This document shows, in pieces, positions 39,874 through 49,350 of a stretch of 64,000 bases of DNA. The stretch comes from Flagellimonas oceanensis (GTDB lineage Bacteria; Bacteroidota; Bacteroidia; Flavobacteriales; Flavobacteriaceae): assembly GCF_003992595.1 (NCBI RefSeq), contig NZ_RZNA01000040.1, positions 310,001 to 374,000 on the forward strand, in the 5' to 3' direction. Numbering within the stretch: position 1 is the first letter of the stretch; each line of letters opens with the position of its first letter. Under the pieces are notes generated by a model, which was not told the DNA's origin, made no database searches, and saw nothing but the letters and a program-made list of their open reading frames with translations. A program made the translations under genes and the position numbers.

Positions 39874-39903
39874 AATAGGATGCCGTCCCATCAGCATCCT
39901 ATT
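39874..39903 (-). terminator. Terminator of the PD40 gene
   Basis: AATAGGATGC (39874-39883) pairs perfectly with GCATCCTATT (39894-39903) around a 10-base loop; on the minus strand an ATTTTTTTGT run follows. It leaves a 3' UTR of about 170 bases. Confidence 0.8.
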
Positions 39904-40074
39904 CTTGAAGTAAATCGGTCAGATTGAAATAATACAACCCGCTTTCTATGATAGTCTGTCAGTTTCCCCCTGTCTTTCTTATCATTGTCATGAGTGTTTC
40001 GAAACTCGGCTATGAAACAACATCAATGGACACTTCAGGTTTATTGACCGATTCAATAAGTATTTTAAGCAATT

Positions 40075-40923
40075 TTATTCTTCGTCTTGGAATGATGTGT
40101 CTACGTATTCGTAGGCTTTCTCATTCATTGCGGTTTGGAGTCCTGTATCTCCCTCAGCTACATCGTTGTACTGATCCCGCTTACTTGAACGTCCATACGC
40201 TACGGTATATTGTGCTACTGTATTGTTATAACCTCTATTGGACACCACAAATCCCATCTTTTTCTCCGGGCTCAACTGAATGGCATACTCATCGCTATTA
40301 CTGTTGATGTGCGCTCCTAAATTTACCGATGTAGTCAGGGAGTTCTTAACCACTTGTGAAGCATAAAGGTCCAGTCCGCCAAAACCATCTCTTCCTTCGG
40401 AAGCGAAGAACAACAGTGTTTCGTTATAGATGCTTGGGTAAAGCTCATCTTCCTTCGTGTTTACTTTGGGGCCAAGGTTCTTGGATACGCCCAAGCTTCC
40501 GTCTGCGGCAATGTCGGCCACATAGATATCATATTTACCAAAGGTTCCTTTCATATTGGAGGCAAAGAACAAGCGTGTTCCATCAGCGGTTACCGTAGGG
40601 TGTTTGGCTGAGTAGTGTTTTGGACATACTTCCAATTGGGTAATGTTGGTCCATTCGCCGTTTACTTTTTCGGCACGGTAAACGTGGTAAATCAATTCTT
40701 TTTTGGAGAACACACCGTAAAGTGGCTTTTCGTAGGTGCCTTTGCTAAAGTAGGCCGTTTTGCCATCTTTGGTAATCGACATGGAGGGAACATAACCATC
40801 AACGGTGGAAACACTTCCTTCCATAGTGTCGTTGATCATTTTTTCATCTGCCTGTGCAAAAGTATTTTGACTGGCAAGTATCATTCCTGTAACAAGTAGA
40901 CTGTAAATCGTAGATCGTGTCAT
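40075..40923 (-). CDS. Exported PD40 beta-propeller protein
   Basis: 282 residues. Signal peptide (MTRSTIYSLLVTGMILASQN, cleavage near TFAQA), then WD40-like PD40 repeats: VPSMSITKDGKTAYFSKG, HPTVTADGTRLFFASNMKGT, YPSIYNETLLFFASEGRDG and DEYAIQLSPEKKMGFVVSNR. Similar propellers occur in TolB and in OmpA-family proteins of Bacteroidota, but the OmpA-like peptidoglycan-binding domain is absent here. Likely periplasmic, with a protein-binding role. Preceded by the shared C-rich leader element and followed by a terminator, so monocistronic. Confidence 0.85.
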   Translation of the reverse strand: MTRSTIYSLLVTGMILASQNTFAQADEKMINDTMEGSVSTVDGYVPSMSITKDGKTAYFSKGTYEKPLYGVFSKKELIYHVYRAEKVNGEWTNITQLEVCPKHYSAKHPTVTADGTRLFFASNMKGTFGKYDIYVADIAADGSLGVSKNLGPKVNTKEDELYPSIYNETLLFFASEGRDGFGGLDLYASQVVKNSLTTSVNLGAHINSNSDEYAIQLSPEKKMGFVVSNRGYNNTVAQYTVAYGRSSKRDQYNDVAEGDTGLQTAMNEKAYEYVDTSFQDEE

Positions 40924-41305
40924 GATGTATAGATTTGGGGGTTAATACATGGCAAAGATCAAAAACAATCAGCGCGAATACTTATCAATTTTTCATAGGT
41001 TTTCACTTTTAACGACTAAAAAGTGCAGTTTATCGAATATTTTTTAGCTGTTTAACACTCGAACAATCTAAAAAATGCATTTAAACGTTCCTTTTGTGTT
41101 TTTGAACGGATACTCAAATTATAGAACTATTCTTCTAAAAGTAACTTCTTACTATTGATTTTGTGACATGATCGTACTCGTTTTTATCCTATAAATCAGA
41201 CAAATTGAATTATCTTCGCCTTTGCTGAAAATGCATCGATCTTTTCAGGATTGCTTTTCGTCTACTCTTGATTATCAACCTCAAACCCTAATTCACGGTC
41301 ACTGT
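40924..41305. other. Intergenic region, 382 bases, between divergent genes
   Basis: AT-rich, carrying promoters for the PD40 gene (minus) and the antiporter (plus). It holds the C-rich leader element at 40931-40948. TATCTTCG near 41211 is one base off the -7 box on the plus strand. Nothing else is recognisable. Confidence 0.5.
40931..40948 (-). promoter_or_regulatory. C-rich leader element before the PD40 gene
   Basis: On the minus strand GTATTAACCCCCAAATCT, 7 bases before the ATG at 40923. It matches the element at 39399-39417 except for one inserted base there. Confidence 0.5.
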
Positions 41306-42799
41306 ATGAACATTACCATAGAAAACATCATATTAATCGGTTCGGTACTATTGCTCATCAGTATTTTGGCGGGTAAAACAACCTATCGCTTTGGAATTCC
41401 GACCTTATTGTTGTTTTTGACCATTGGGATGTTGGCCGGATCTGATGGAATAGTTGGTATTTATTTTGACAATCCCAAGATTGCGCAGTTTGTGGGGGTG
41501 GTTTCCTTGAACTTTATTCTTTTTTCAGGTGGATTGGATACGAGTTGGCAGTCCGTAAAACCGGTTCTTAAAGAGGGAATCGTACTTTCAACCTTGGGAG
41601 TTTTACTTACTGCTATGGGTTTGGGGTACTTTGTATATCTGATCACGGATTTTACTTTATATGAAAGCCTGCTTTTGGGAGCTATTGTTTCCTCTACCGA
41701 TGCCGCTGCCGTATTTTCCATACTCAGGGGCAAGAACTTGGCTCTGAAGAAGAACTTAAGGCCCACTTTGGAGTTGGAGAGTGGTAGTAACGATCCCATG
41801 GCCTACGTACTGACCATTGCATTTTTGACCCTGGTGCAGTTTCCCGAAAAGAACATTTTGTCCGTGTTGCCCATGTTTTTTCTTCAAATGGCGCTTGGAG
41901 GAGCAGCAGGGTTCTTGTTCGGAAAACTCAGTAAAATAATCATCAACAGGATTCGACTTGATTTTGAGGGACTTTACCCTGTGTTGACCATCGCTTTGAT
42001 GTTCATTACCTTCTCGGCCACCGATTTTATAGGGGGCAATGGGTTTTTGGCCATCTATATCTGTTCCGTGTACTTGGGCAATCAAAATTTGATACACAAG
42101 AAAACTATTATGCGCATGTTCGATGGGTTGGCCTGGCTCATGCAGATTGTACTTTTCCTTACCTTGGGATTACTGGTATTCCCCTCGGAGATTGTTCCAT
42201 TTATGGGTGTTGGCCTGTTGATTTCCCTCTTTTTGATATTTGTGGCCCGTCCGCTGGCGGTTATGATATCTCTATCCCCATTCCGAATGAAAATGAGGCG
42301 TAGGTTTTACATTTCGTGGGTAGGGTTACGGGGAGCTGTACCTATTGTTTTTGCGACCTATCCGCTTTTAGCGGGGGTGGATAAGGCCCATATGATTTTC
42401 AATATCGTATTTTTTGTGTCGTTGACCTCGGTATTGATTCAGGGAAGCACCCTGTCCATCGTTGCCAAGTGGTTGCATGTGGGATTGCCCGAAAGTGCCA
42501 AGCCCCTTTCCCCCACAGATGAACTATTGTCGGAACATCCAAAAGCCTTGATGAAGGAAATAACCATTAGTGAGTCTTGTCCCGCTACAGGGGTTAAAAT
42601 AGTAAACCTGAACTTTCCCAAGAAGGCGATTATTGCGATGATTGAGCGCGATGGCAACTACCTTACCCCAAACGGTTTGACGGAAATAAAAGCCAACGAT
42701 ACTTTAGTAGTGCTTACGGACAAACCTGAAATTCTGGACAAAGTCTACGATTCCCTTCACCTTAAAAGAGCCAAAGAAAAGGAGACTGCCTCAGAATAG
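41306..42799 (+). CDS. K+/H+ antiporter, CPA1 family (NhaP2/CvrA-like)
   Basis: 497 residues from the ATG at 41306 (MNITIENIILIGSVLLLISI); an upstream in-frame ATG gives a hydrophilic extension with no homology feel. About 12 membrane spans. The CPA transport core shows SSTDAAAVFSILRG near 140 and LELESGSNDPMAYVL near 160. A C-terminal TrkA-C domain (about 405-490: ITISESCPATGVKIVNLNFP, LTPNGLTEIKANDTLVVLTD) is typical of the NhaP2/CvrA group. It exchanges K+ or Na+ for H+ at the inner membrane and helps in osmotic and pH control. Convergent with DoxX, overlapping by 9 bases. Confidence 0.93.
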   Translation: MNITIENIILIGSVLLLISILAGKTTYRFGIPTLLLFLTIGMLAGSDGIVGIYFDNPKIAQFVGVVSLNFILFSGGLDTSWQSVKPVLKEGIVLSTLGVLLTAMGLGYFVYLITDFTLYESLLLGAIVSSTDAAAVFSILRGKNLALKKNLRPTLELESGSNDPMAYVLTIAFLTLVQFPEKNILSVLPMFFLQMALGGAAGFLFGKLSKIIINRIRLDFEGLYPVLTIALMFITFSATDFIGGNGFLAIYICSVYLGNQNLIHKKTIMRMFDGLAWLMQIVLFLTLGLLVFPSEIVPFMGVGLLISLFLIFVARPLAVMISLSPFRMKMRRRFYISWVGLRGAVPIVFATYPLLAGVDKAHMIFNIVFFVSLTSVLIQGSTLSIVAKWLHVGLPESAKPLSPTDELLSEHPKALMKEITISESCPATGVKIVNLNFPKKAIIAMIERDGNYLTPNGLTEIKANDTLVVLTDKPEILDKVYDSLHLKRAKEKETASE

Positions 42800-43180
42800 T
42801 TTTTTGATATAGGGTATTTGAGTTCGCTGTTGCCATGCCAGTACCAGACAGAAAATCAAAGTAACCAGAGCTAGGATGAACAAGGTGCCGCCATCGTTTT
42901 GTACTGCGATGCCCAATTGGGTAAGGTGTGAAAATAGGGCGCCTAACATTATGCCAATGCCCAATAGGGCGCCAATCCAAGTGGTTTTAGGGATAAGGAT
43001 CAGAAGTGCTATGATCAACTCAATAACTCCCAAACCTATTCTTCCCCAAGGTTCCAATCCGAGTTGTTCAAAAATATAGACGGATTCTGGAGCTGCGGAA
43101 AATTTAAAAAACAAGGTCTGTAGTAAAATCACGGCCGGAACTATCCGTAAAACTGCGTGTATGATCTTTTTTGTTGTCAT
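42791..43180 (-). CDS. DoxX-like membrane protein
   Basis: 129 residues with four membrane helices. The RIVPAVILLQTLFFKFSAAPE and ELIIALLILIPKTTWIGALL segments fit the DoxX/DoxD-like family. Members are poorly defined and have been linked to thiol redox or terminal oxidase accessory roles; none can be assigned here. It is single, and its 3' end overlaps the antiporter gene. Confidence 0.8.
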   Translation of the reverse strand: MTTKKIIHAVLRIVPAVILLQTLFFKFSAAPESVYIFEQLGLEPWGRIGLGVIELIIALLILIPKTTWIGALLGIGIMLGALFSHLTQLGIAVQNDGGTLFILALVTLIFCLVLAWQQRTQIPYIKKLF

Positions 43181-43336
43181 CGTTGTTTGTTTTGATAAGG
43201 TTGTGTGGTTATGGTCGGAATATTTCAGGTTAAATAACTTTTAATGAAGAAATTATCTTGGAATAGATTGGTTTTATATGCCGTACTGATGAGTTTCGTC
43301 ATAAAATCATCTGAGGAAATAGTTAATTTTATGCAC

Positions 43337-44527
43337 ATGAAAAACGTTTTGAAGTTTACTTTGCTTTTCGTGTTGATGATGCAATCCTGTTCCGAAAATG
43401 CTGAGCTTTCGGTAACCATTGATTTGGATGCTGGAGCAGATTGGAAACCAACGGTATATTTGATTCAACCAGAGAAATTTGACAATGTGGCACAGAGCTT
43501 TGTTGGAAAAGTGCTGGATTCAGCACAAGTATCCAAAAACGGTCATTTCGAATTCATCAACCTTCCAGCATATGAGGAACCCGTTTTATTGGAACTTGCG
43601 GTTCAGCGAAAGGGAGAGAAATACCCCAATCGATTAACAAATGAAAACCCCAAAACGGATAATTACTTTCCTTTAATCTATCAACCAGGTTCACAAATAA
43701 GGATTGAAGCTGATATTGCCCATTTTCAATCCACTTTTGCTATTGAAGAACCATCAGCAACAAATAAAGCGCTGTTGCAATTGCGGGATATACGTTTGGA
43801 GGCCTATGAAAGATATTTGGCAGGTCAAATGGAGAATCATGGTGTGGATGAGGATTTACTGCAACGTGAAAAGAACTTGTATAATTTTAAAAAGGAGTTG
43901 ATTGATTTTTCGGATAGCACAGCAAAACTATTACCTGCGATGGTTGCTTTGCGTTGGGCCAGCCCTGAAGGGAACTATGAACGTGTTGCGGAACTGGTGT
44001 ACAAACAGTCTGAAAAGTGGAATGCGCTCTACCCAGAACATGCTTGGGTAAAGGAACTGGCTACGGTGGCCGATAAACGAAATCTACCCATTTTGGTTGG
44101 CGATCTTATCCCAGAGACACAATTCCCCATGAAAGATGGGGTAACTACATCTTTGCAAACGTTACTTGAAAATCAAAAAATGGTGCTATTGGATGTTTGG
44201 GCCTCTTGGTGCGCACCTTGCAGAGTGGAAAACAGAAATGTGCTAGTGCCACTCTGGGAAGAGCACCATGAAAACGGTTTTCAAATTGTTGCCTATGGAT
44301 TGGAAAGTAGTGAAAAGGCTTGGAGCAATGCCATTACAAAGGATGGAGCACACCGGTGGTTGCATGCATCACATTTACAAGGGGACCAAAACCCTTTTAT
44401 GGACGCGCTACGTTTGACTACGATTCCTGCAAATTTTCTATTGGATGAAAAGGGTAGGGTGTTGGCCAAAAACCTGCATGGGGATGATTTGGCTAATTTT
44501 GTAGATAAGTATATGTCCAAGAAGTAA
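43337..44527 (+). CDS. TlpA-family protein disulfide reductase, lipoprotein
   Basis: 396 residues from the ATG at 43337 (MKNVLKFTLLFVLMMQSCSE), chosen because it opens directly into a signal peptide with lipobox MQSC; an ATG at 43244 is also in frame. The first 240 residues are the DUF4369-like region seen in Bacteroidota TlpA proteins (VTIDLDAGADWKPTVYLIQP, ...). The C-terminal thioredoxin domain has the WCxxC motif in LLDVWASWCAPCRVENRNVL near residue 292 and the cis-Pro strand LTTIPANFLLDEKGRVL. It keeps envelope thiols reduced. Confidence 0.9.
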   Translation: MKNVLKFTLLFVLMMQSCSENAELSVTIDLDAGADWKPTVYLIQPEKFDNVAQSFVGKVLDSAQVSKNGHFEFINLPAYEEPVLLELAVQRKGEKYPNRLTNENPKTDNYFPLIYQPGSQIRIEADIAHFQSTFAIEEPSATNKALLQLRDIRLEAYERYLAGQMENHGVDEDLLQREKNLYNFKKELIDFSDSTAKLLPAMVALRWASPEGNYERVAELVYKQSEKWNALYPEHAWVKELATVADKRNLPILVGDLIPETQFPMKDGVTTSLQTLLENQKMVLLDVWASWCAPCRVENRNVLVPLWEEHHENGFQIVAYGLESSEKAWSNAITKDGAHRWLHASHLQGDQNPFMDALRLTTIPANFLLDEKGRVLAKNLHGDDLANFVDKYMSKK

Positions 44528-44535
44528 AGCCATCG

Positions 44536-44985
44536 TTACAAAAATTGGAAAAGATAATTGAACGAAAGTTCGAGGGTAGCTCCTAAAATAAAGCTTCCAA
44601 GTACCTCTAACAAAGAAATCCTTCCAAGATTATAGGTGTTGGAAAAAGCCAGATACAGGGACCAAATAGCGCAGACCACAAAAATAATGGTTGCATAAAT
44701 AGGAACATTGGAGTCAAAGAGCCCTATTAGATTAAAAATAGGGTCTAATAATGCGTTAAAGGCGAAAAGGGCTAGGGTGAAATTACTTTTTTTGTGGCCT
44801 TGAAAAAGATATATACCTGCTATAAATAACTCAACACATATTGCAATAGGGCCAAATTGATAATAATATTTGGAGTTGAAGTAAGCCTCTGGATTGTTCG
44901 GAAAAACACTGTTTTGATAGAATACTATCGCCAAAACCAAAGCGATGGCCATAAAAATAAGAGCGTTGGATTTTCTTTTTGTCAT
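44536..44985 (-). CDS. Small membrane protein of unknown function
   Basis: 149 residues with four hydrophobic segments (NALIFMAIALVLAIVFYQ; FGPIAICVELFIAGIYLFQ; ATIIFVVCAIWSLYLAF; LLEVLGSFILGATLELSFN). No family recognised. It is convergent with the TlpA gene (8-base gap) and lies 42 bases downstream of the TolB-like lipoprotein gene, probably in one transcript with it. Confidence 0.75.
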   Translation of the reverse strand: MTKRKSNALIFMAIALVLAIVFYQNSVFPNNPEAYFNSKYYYQFGPIAICVELFIAGIYLFQGHKKSNFTLALFAFNALLDPIFNLIGLFDSNVPIYATIIFVVCAIWSLYLAFSNTYNLGRISLLEVLGSFILGATLELSFNYLFQFL

Positions 44986-45027
44986 GATTTGAATAAAGTT
45001 ATACCAAAAATTAATTGGAATGTAGAG

Positions 45028-45981
45028 TTAATCTGTTGATTTCCAAATAAAACTTGGTGCTTGTTGATATTGGAAGGTATCATCGGTCAAGATTTCCATT
45101 TCCTTGGTTTCCCAATTCATCAAACCAATATGAAATTGGGATTGTTCATCATCGAACAGTTCAATGGCGAGCCATTTCCCATGCGGACTCCAATCATGCC
45201 AGCCTTCGTTTTGGGTGTTTTCGGTCAGTTTCCAGGTTTTGCTGCCATCCAAACTAACGGCATACAAACTGTACTTGCCGTTTTGTTTACTTTGGTAGGT
45301 TACAAAGTTTTCTGTTGGATGCAATTTAGGCGCTCCGGCACGGTACCCAAATCTTCCAGCAGTTGAGTCTTTTTCCGGATAATGGGTCAGTTGCTTTCGG
45401 TTTTGACCATCTTCATCAATAATGTATAGTTCTTCATCAAACCCAGTTATATTTTTTCCACTGGTCTTACCACCCCTGAAAACCACTTGCTTTCCATCGT
45501 TTACAAATAGAGGGTCTGCGGCAAAAGGCAATCCAGTATCCAATTGATCAATGATTTTTCCATTTCCATCAAGGATATAAAAGGTGGATTCTATTATCAG
45601 TTTGGGTTTAACGATTAGCTCAGAGCCGTCTTTTCGGGTGCTCATCCAGCTATCAGCCAATTCCAGATTGGAAACTTTCTTGACATTTTCTCCTTTGAAA
45701 TTGCTTTTGTACAGAAAATAGCATCGTTTGCAAGCCCCTCTGTCAGAAATAAAATAAAGCGTGTCTTGGTACGAATAATAGGTCCACTCCACATTGTAAA
45801 GATCTGTGATGTTTTTCTTATCCGTACCATCCAGATTCATGGAGAACACCTCGTAATTGTCAATATCAACATCCCTTAGAACATTGTAAACCAGTCCCAA
45901 TTCGTGTTCGGAGGTGTCATTTTCAGATTTACAGGATAACAACAATACTAAAAGCCCAAGAATAGTTACTCCTTTTGTCAT
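45028..45981 (-). CDS. TolB-like propeller lipoprotein
   Basis: 317 residues. Signal with lipobox LLLSCKSEND (Cys 17). Propeller repeats: YEVFSMNLDGTDKKNITDLY, LYFISDRGACKRCYFLYKSN, EELYIIDEDGQNRKQLTHYP, KYSLYAVSLDGSKTWKLTEN and WSPHGKWLAIELFDD. The DG..K.LT and SPDGKW-like wording is typical of TolB/PD40. A CxxC (ACKRC) near residue 86 is unusual. Probably a periplasmic binding protein; no Tol-Pal genes are nearby. Confidence 0.85.
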   Translation of the reverse strand: MTKGVTILGLLVLLLSCKSENDTSEHELGLVYNVLRDVDIDNYEVFSMNLDGTDKKNITDLYNVEWTYYSYQDTLYFISDRGACKRCYFLYKSNFKGENVKKVSNLELADSWMSTRKDGSELIVKPKLIIESTFYILDGNGKIIDQLDTGLPFAADPLFVNDGKQVVFRGGKTSGKNITGFDEELYIIDEDGQNRKQLTHYPEKDSTAGRFGYRAGAPKLHPTENFVTYQSKQNGKYSLYAVSLDGSKTWKLTENTQNEGWHDWSPHGKWLAIELFDDEQSQFHIGLMNWETKEMEILTDDTFQYQQAPSFIWKSTD

Positions 45982-46122
45982 AATGTGTTTAGTTTGATTG
46001 AATTTTATGCAATGTTGAAGATACTAAACTATCTGAAATTTTAAACCTGTCATATTTTATAGTTTATTTGTAATGAACACTGTTTTTCCCATAGGGAACA
46101 GACCGACTTAAACCAACCAACT

Positions 46123-47658
46123 ATGCTTTCCAGATTTCTTTCTTTTTTACTATTGACTTGTTTGTTTTTCTCTTGTAATGAAGCTCAAAAAACCGATGAT
46201 ACCACATATGACCTATGGATTAAAAACGCCAAGGTAATTGACGGGACCGGGTCAGAAAGCTACAGGGCACATGTCTTGGTCTTGAATGACACAATAGCAA
46301 AGATTGAAAAGGATACTACACTAGAGTTTCTGGCACAAGAGCAGGTAGATGCTGCGAAAAAGGTGTTGACTCCCGGTTTTATAGATACGCACGGCCATGG
46401 CGACCCTATAGAAAGTCCCGAATTCAAGAATTTTCTTGCCATGGGCGTTACCACCATTGCACTCGGACAAGATGGATATAGCCCCAGAGAGAAAGATTTA
46501 TCCGGCTGGATGCAAAAAGTGGATTCCGTGAATGCCGGCGTAAACATTGCAATGTTCGTGGGGCATAATTCCATACGCCAACTCTCAGGGGTAAATTATG
46601 AGGAAGTTCCTTCGGAAGAAGGTCTCGCTGAAATGAAAAGTTTGTTGAACAATGCCTTTGATGCCGGTGTTTTTGGTATGACCTCTGGCTTGGAATACAA
46701 CCCCGGTAGTTTCTCTAAGAAAGAGGAACTGGAGGAATTGGCAAAGGTAGTAGGGGAGCGTGATGGACTTATCATGAGCCACATGCGGGACGAAGATGAT
46801 ACAGAAGTGGAGCAATCCATAAGGGAACTGCTGAGCCAGGGTAAGTATTGCCCAGTGCACGTTTCACATATTAAATCCGTTTACGGAAAAGGAGAGGAAC
46901 GAGGGAAAGAGATTTTGAGCCTACTTGATAGCGCCAAGGCCGAAGGTGTAGAGGTCACGGCGGATTTGTATCCCTACACGGCCAGTTATACGGGTATTGC
47001 CATTGTTTTCCCGGACTGGGCCAAAAAGCCCCATGATTTTGATGAGGTGGTAGCGAATAGAAAAACGGAACTACAGGAATTTCTTCGGAACAAAATTGCA
47101 CAACGCAACGGCCCTGAGGCTACCTTGATTGGCTCCGGAGAATTCGCAGGGAAAAATCTAAAGGAGATTTCAGAGGAATTGAACAAGCCATTTGAAGATG
47201 TATTAATTGAGGATATTGGCCCTTATGGTGCCAGTGGGGCTTATTTTATTATGGATGAAACCCTGCAAAAAACTTTGGTGCAAAGCGATTTGGTCAACAT
47301 TTGTAGCGACGGAAGCCCAACTATGCGACATCCCCGCGGCTACGGTAGTTTCGCTAAAGTAATCGAAACCTACGTGAATGATGATGGATTATTCACTTTG
47401 GAAGAAGCAGTTCATAAAATGACAGGGCTTGCGGCCAAAACAATGGGTTTGCAAAGCAGGGGACTGATTCAAGAGGGTTTGAAGGCTGACCTCTTGCTTT
47501 TTGATCCTGCAAAAGTAAAAGCAACAGCAACGTTCGAAAATCCACATCAACTTGCAGAAGGGTTTGATGAAGTTTGGGTCAACGGAAAAAGAGCCGTTAC
47601 AAATGCTCAGTTCTCCGAGGAACGATTCGGTCAAATGCTGCGGAAACAAATACCCTAA
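46123..47658 (+). CDS. N-acyl-D-amino-acid deacylase (D-aminoacylase), lipoprotein
   Basis: 511 residues. Lipobox signal (LTCLFFSCNEA), then an amidohydrolase barrel. The metal motif TPGFIDTHGHGD has HxH near residue 88; MSHMRDEDD near 215, HVSHIKSVYGKG and CSDGSPTMRHPRGYG near 388 are typical of D-aminoacylases. They release D-amino acids (or dipeptide parts) from N-acyl forms with a bound zinc ion. It is exported and membrane-anchored, unusual for an E. coli-type enzyme but common in Bacteroidota. With GntP, RidA and M19 at the window start it hints at D-amino-acid use, although far apart. Confidence 0.9.
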   Translation: MLSRFLSFLLLTCLFFSCNEAQKTDDTTYDLWIKNAKVIDGTGSESYRAHVLVLNDTIAKIEKDTTLEFLAQEQVDAAKKVLTPGFIDTHGHGDPIESPEFKNFLAMGVTTIALGQDGYSPREKDLSGWMQKVDSVNAGVNIAMFVGHNSIRQLSGVNYEEVPSEEGLAEMKSLLNNAFDAGVFGMTSGLEYNPGSFSKKEELEELAKVVGERDGLIMSHMRDEDDTEVEQSIRELLSQGKYCPVHVSHIKSVYGKGEERGKEILSLLDSAKAEGVEVTADLYPYTASYTGIAIVFPDWAKKPHDFDEVVANRKTELQEFLRNKIAQRNGPEATLIGSGEFAGKNLKEISEELNKPFEDVLIEDIGPYGASGAYFIMDETLQKTLVQSDLVNICSDGSPTMRHPRGYGSFAKVIETYVNDDGLFTLEEAVHKMTGLAAKTMGLQSRGLIQEGLKADLLLFDPAKVKATATFENPHQLAEGFDEVWVNGKRAVTNAQFSEERFGQMLRKQIP

Positions 47659-47666
47659 GAATAACC

Positions 47667-48719
47667 TTAAGCTTTTGATGTATTAAAGCCAAAATACTTC
47701 TTTCTCAACCAAAAAGAAACCTTTACCAATAAGATCAAGGCCGGAACTTCCACCAATGGGCCTATGACACCAGCAAAGGCTTGACCTGAGTTTAGTCCAA
47801 AGACAGCTATAGCAACGGCTATGGCCAGTTCAAAATTATTTCCAGCCGCCGTAAATGCCACCGAAGCAGTTTTGTCGTACTCGGCACCCATAGCCTTTGT
47901 GGTAAAGAAACCGATAAGGAACATCAAAGCAAAATAGATCAGCAGGGGAACGGCAATAATCAACACATCCATCGGAATCTCAACAATCAACTCTCCTTTT
48001 AAGGAAAACATGATCACAATGGTAAACAAGAGGGCTATCAAAGTCATCGGGGAAACAGCAGGGATAAACCTTGAGGTATACCAAGCTTCGCCTTTTGATT
48101 TCACCAAAATCTGACGACTCAAAATTCCCATTAAAAAAGGAATGCCAAGATAGATGGCCACACTTTCGGCAATGGTACCAATGGAGATATCGACAATGGC
48201 TCCTTCAAAACCAAAATGGGGTGGGAGTACAGTAATGAATATCCAAGCGTAAAAACTATAAGCAAAAACTTGAAAAATACTGTTCAATGCCACCAAACCG
48301 GCACCATATTCGCTGCTTCCTTCGGCCAAATCGTTCCAGACGAGCACCATGGCTATGCATCGCGCCAAACCGATCAGAATAAGCCCAACCATATATTCCG
48401 GGTAGTCCCGGAGAAATATGATGGCAAGGGCAAACATTAAAATAGGGCCCACAATCCAGTTCAACACAAGGGAGATGGATAGGATTTTAGTGTTTTTGAA
48501 CACTTTTGGCAGCAAAGAATATTTGACCTTGGCCAAGGGTGGGTACATCATCAAAATCAATCCGATGGCAATGGGGATATTGGTGGTTCCGCTACTAAAA
48601 GAATTGACAAAATCAGGAAAGTTGGGAAAAAAGTATCCAATCCCGACCCCAAGGGCCATGGCTACAAAAATCCAAAGGGTCAGGTTCTTATCTAAAAAGC
48701 TCAATTTTTTGATGGCCAT
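47667..48719 (-). CDS. Arsenite efflux transporter, ACR3 family
   Basis: 350 residues with ten membrane helices. [56 protein letters not shown] (conserved Cys of ACR3) and [20 protein letters not shown] match ACR3. It exports arsenite (and perhaps antimonite) using the proton gradient. It is last in the arsR-DUF6428-phosphatase-ACR3 operon; its ATG overlaps the stop of the reductase gene by one base (TAATG). Confidence 0.95.
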   Translation of the reverse strand: MAIKKLSFLDKNLTLWIFVAMALGVGIGYFFPNFPDFVNSFSSGTTNIPIAIGLILMMYPPLAKVKYSLLPKVFKNTKILSISLVLNWIVGPILMFALAIIFLRDYPEYMVGLILIGLARCIAMVLVWNDLAEGSSEYGAGLVALNSIFQVFAYSFYAWIFITVLPPHFGFEGAIVDISIGTIAESVAIYLGIPFLMGILSRQILVKSKGEAWYTSRFIPAVSPMTLIALLFTIVIMFSLKGELIVEIPMDVLIIAVPLLIYFALMFLIGFFTTKAMGAEYDKTASVAFTAAGNNFELAIAVAIAVFGLNSGQAFAGVIGPLVEVPALILLVKVSFWLRKKYFGFNTSKA

Positions 48720-49336
48720 TAGTTTTGAATTTTGGAGAAAACATAAAACATTTCGGTGGCAATCTGTTTGCTTCGCTCGCTGTATTTTTCAGCTTGTTGA
48801 GGCGTGTCGTCGAACGCTTTTGGATCGTCGTAGGTAATCGGGATTCGTTTTTCAGCTCCGGGCACAAACGGGCAACCTTCATCGGCTTGCGAACAGGTCA
48901 TAATGGCGGCAAAGTCCGATTTCGGGTTAAAATCATCATCCATTCGTTTGGATAAACAGATAACGGGGTGTTCGTTCTCCGAAAACTTGATGCCATACAC
49001 TGGGTTTTTTCCTTCGGAAAGCATCTGTACCTCAAAACCTGTGTTCGCTAGGGTAGAGGCTACCATGGGAAATAAGGCGGTTGCCTCCGTTCCTCCCGAA
49101 TAGCAACTCACATTCCTAACTCCAAAATGATACGCTATCGTCTGAGCCCAAATTTGGGACAAATGACTCCGTCGGGAATTATGGGTACAGATAAAGTTGA
49201 GACGAATGGATTTTCCATTGCTGACTTTTTCCTGAACATACTCCACAAGAGGAGATAAGGTTTGTTTTCTCTCCGATGTGATGGTTGTGATATCCAGATT
49301 TGAAATATAATCGTTCAACACCTTGTAATGTGACAT
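48719..49336 (-). CDS. Low-molecular-weight phosphatase-type arsenate reductase
   Basis: 205 residues from the ATG at 49336 ([15 protein letters not shown]). The P-loop [18 protein letters not shown] has the CX5R signature, and [15 protein letters not shown] carries the acid (DP) loop. A second Cys pair for intramolecular reduction is suggested by [12 protein letters not shown] near 145. It should reduce arsenate to arsenite for ACR3, using thioredoxin or bacillithiol. In the operon it follows DUF6428 by 14 bases. Confidence 0.9.
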   Translation of the reverse strand: MSHYKVLNDYISNLDITTITSERKQTLSPLVEYVQEKVSNGKSIRLNFICTHNSRRSHLSQIWAQTIAYHFGVRNVSCYSGGTEATALFPMVASTLANTGFEVQMLSEGKNPVYGIKFSENEHPVICLSKRMDDDFNPKSDFAAIMTCSQADEGCPFVPGAEKRIPITYDDPKAFDDTPQQAEKYSERSKQIATEMFYVFSKIQN

Positions 49337-49350
49337 AAGCTTTGAATTTT

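Larger units (their letters stand above)
39391..40074. other. Intergenic region, 684 bases
   Basis: Lies between two minus-strand genes. It contains the 3' tail of the PD40 gene with its terminator (39874-39903), a near-perfect palindrome TAACCCTTTAAGGGGTTA (39566-39583), and the C-rich leader element at 39399-39417. No credible protein frame: the open frame at 39948-40307 is mostly antisense to the PD40 gene. An unannotated small RNA between 39420 and 39870 cannot be excluded. Confidence 0.55.

Noticed and set aside
39948..40307. Open frame of 119 codons on the plus strand
   Set aside because: Mostly antisense to the well-supported PD40 propeller gene; the translation is low-complexity and has no family feel.
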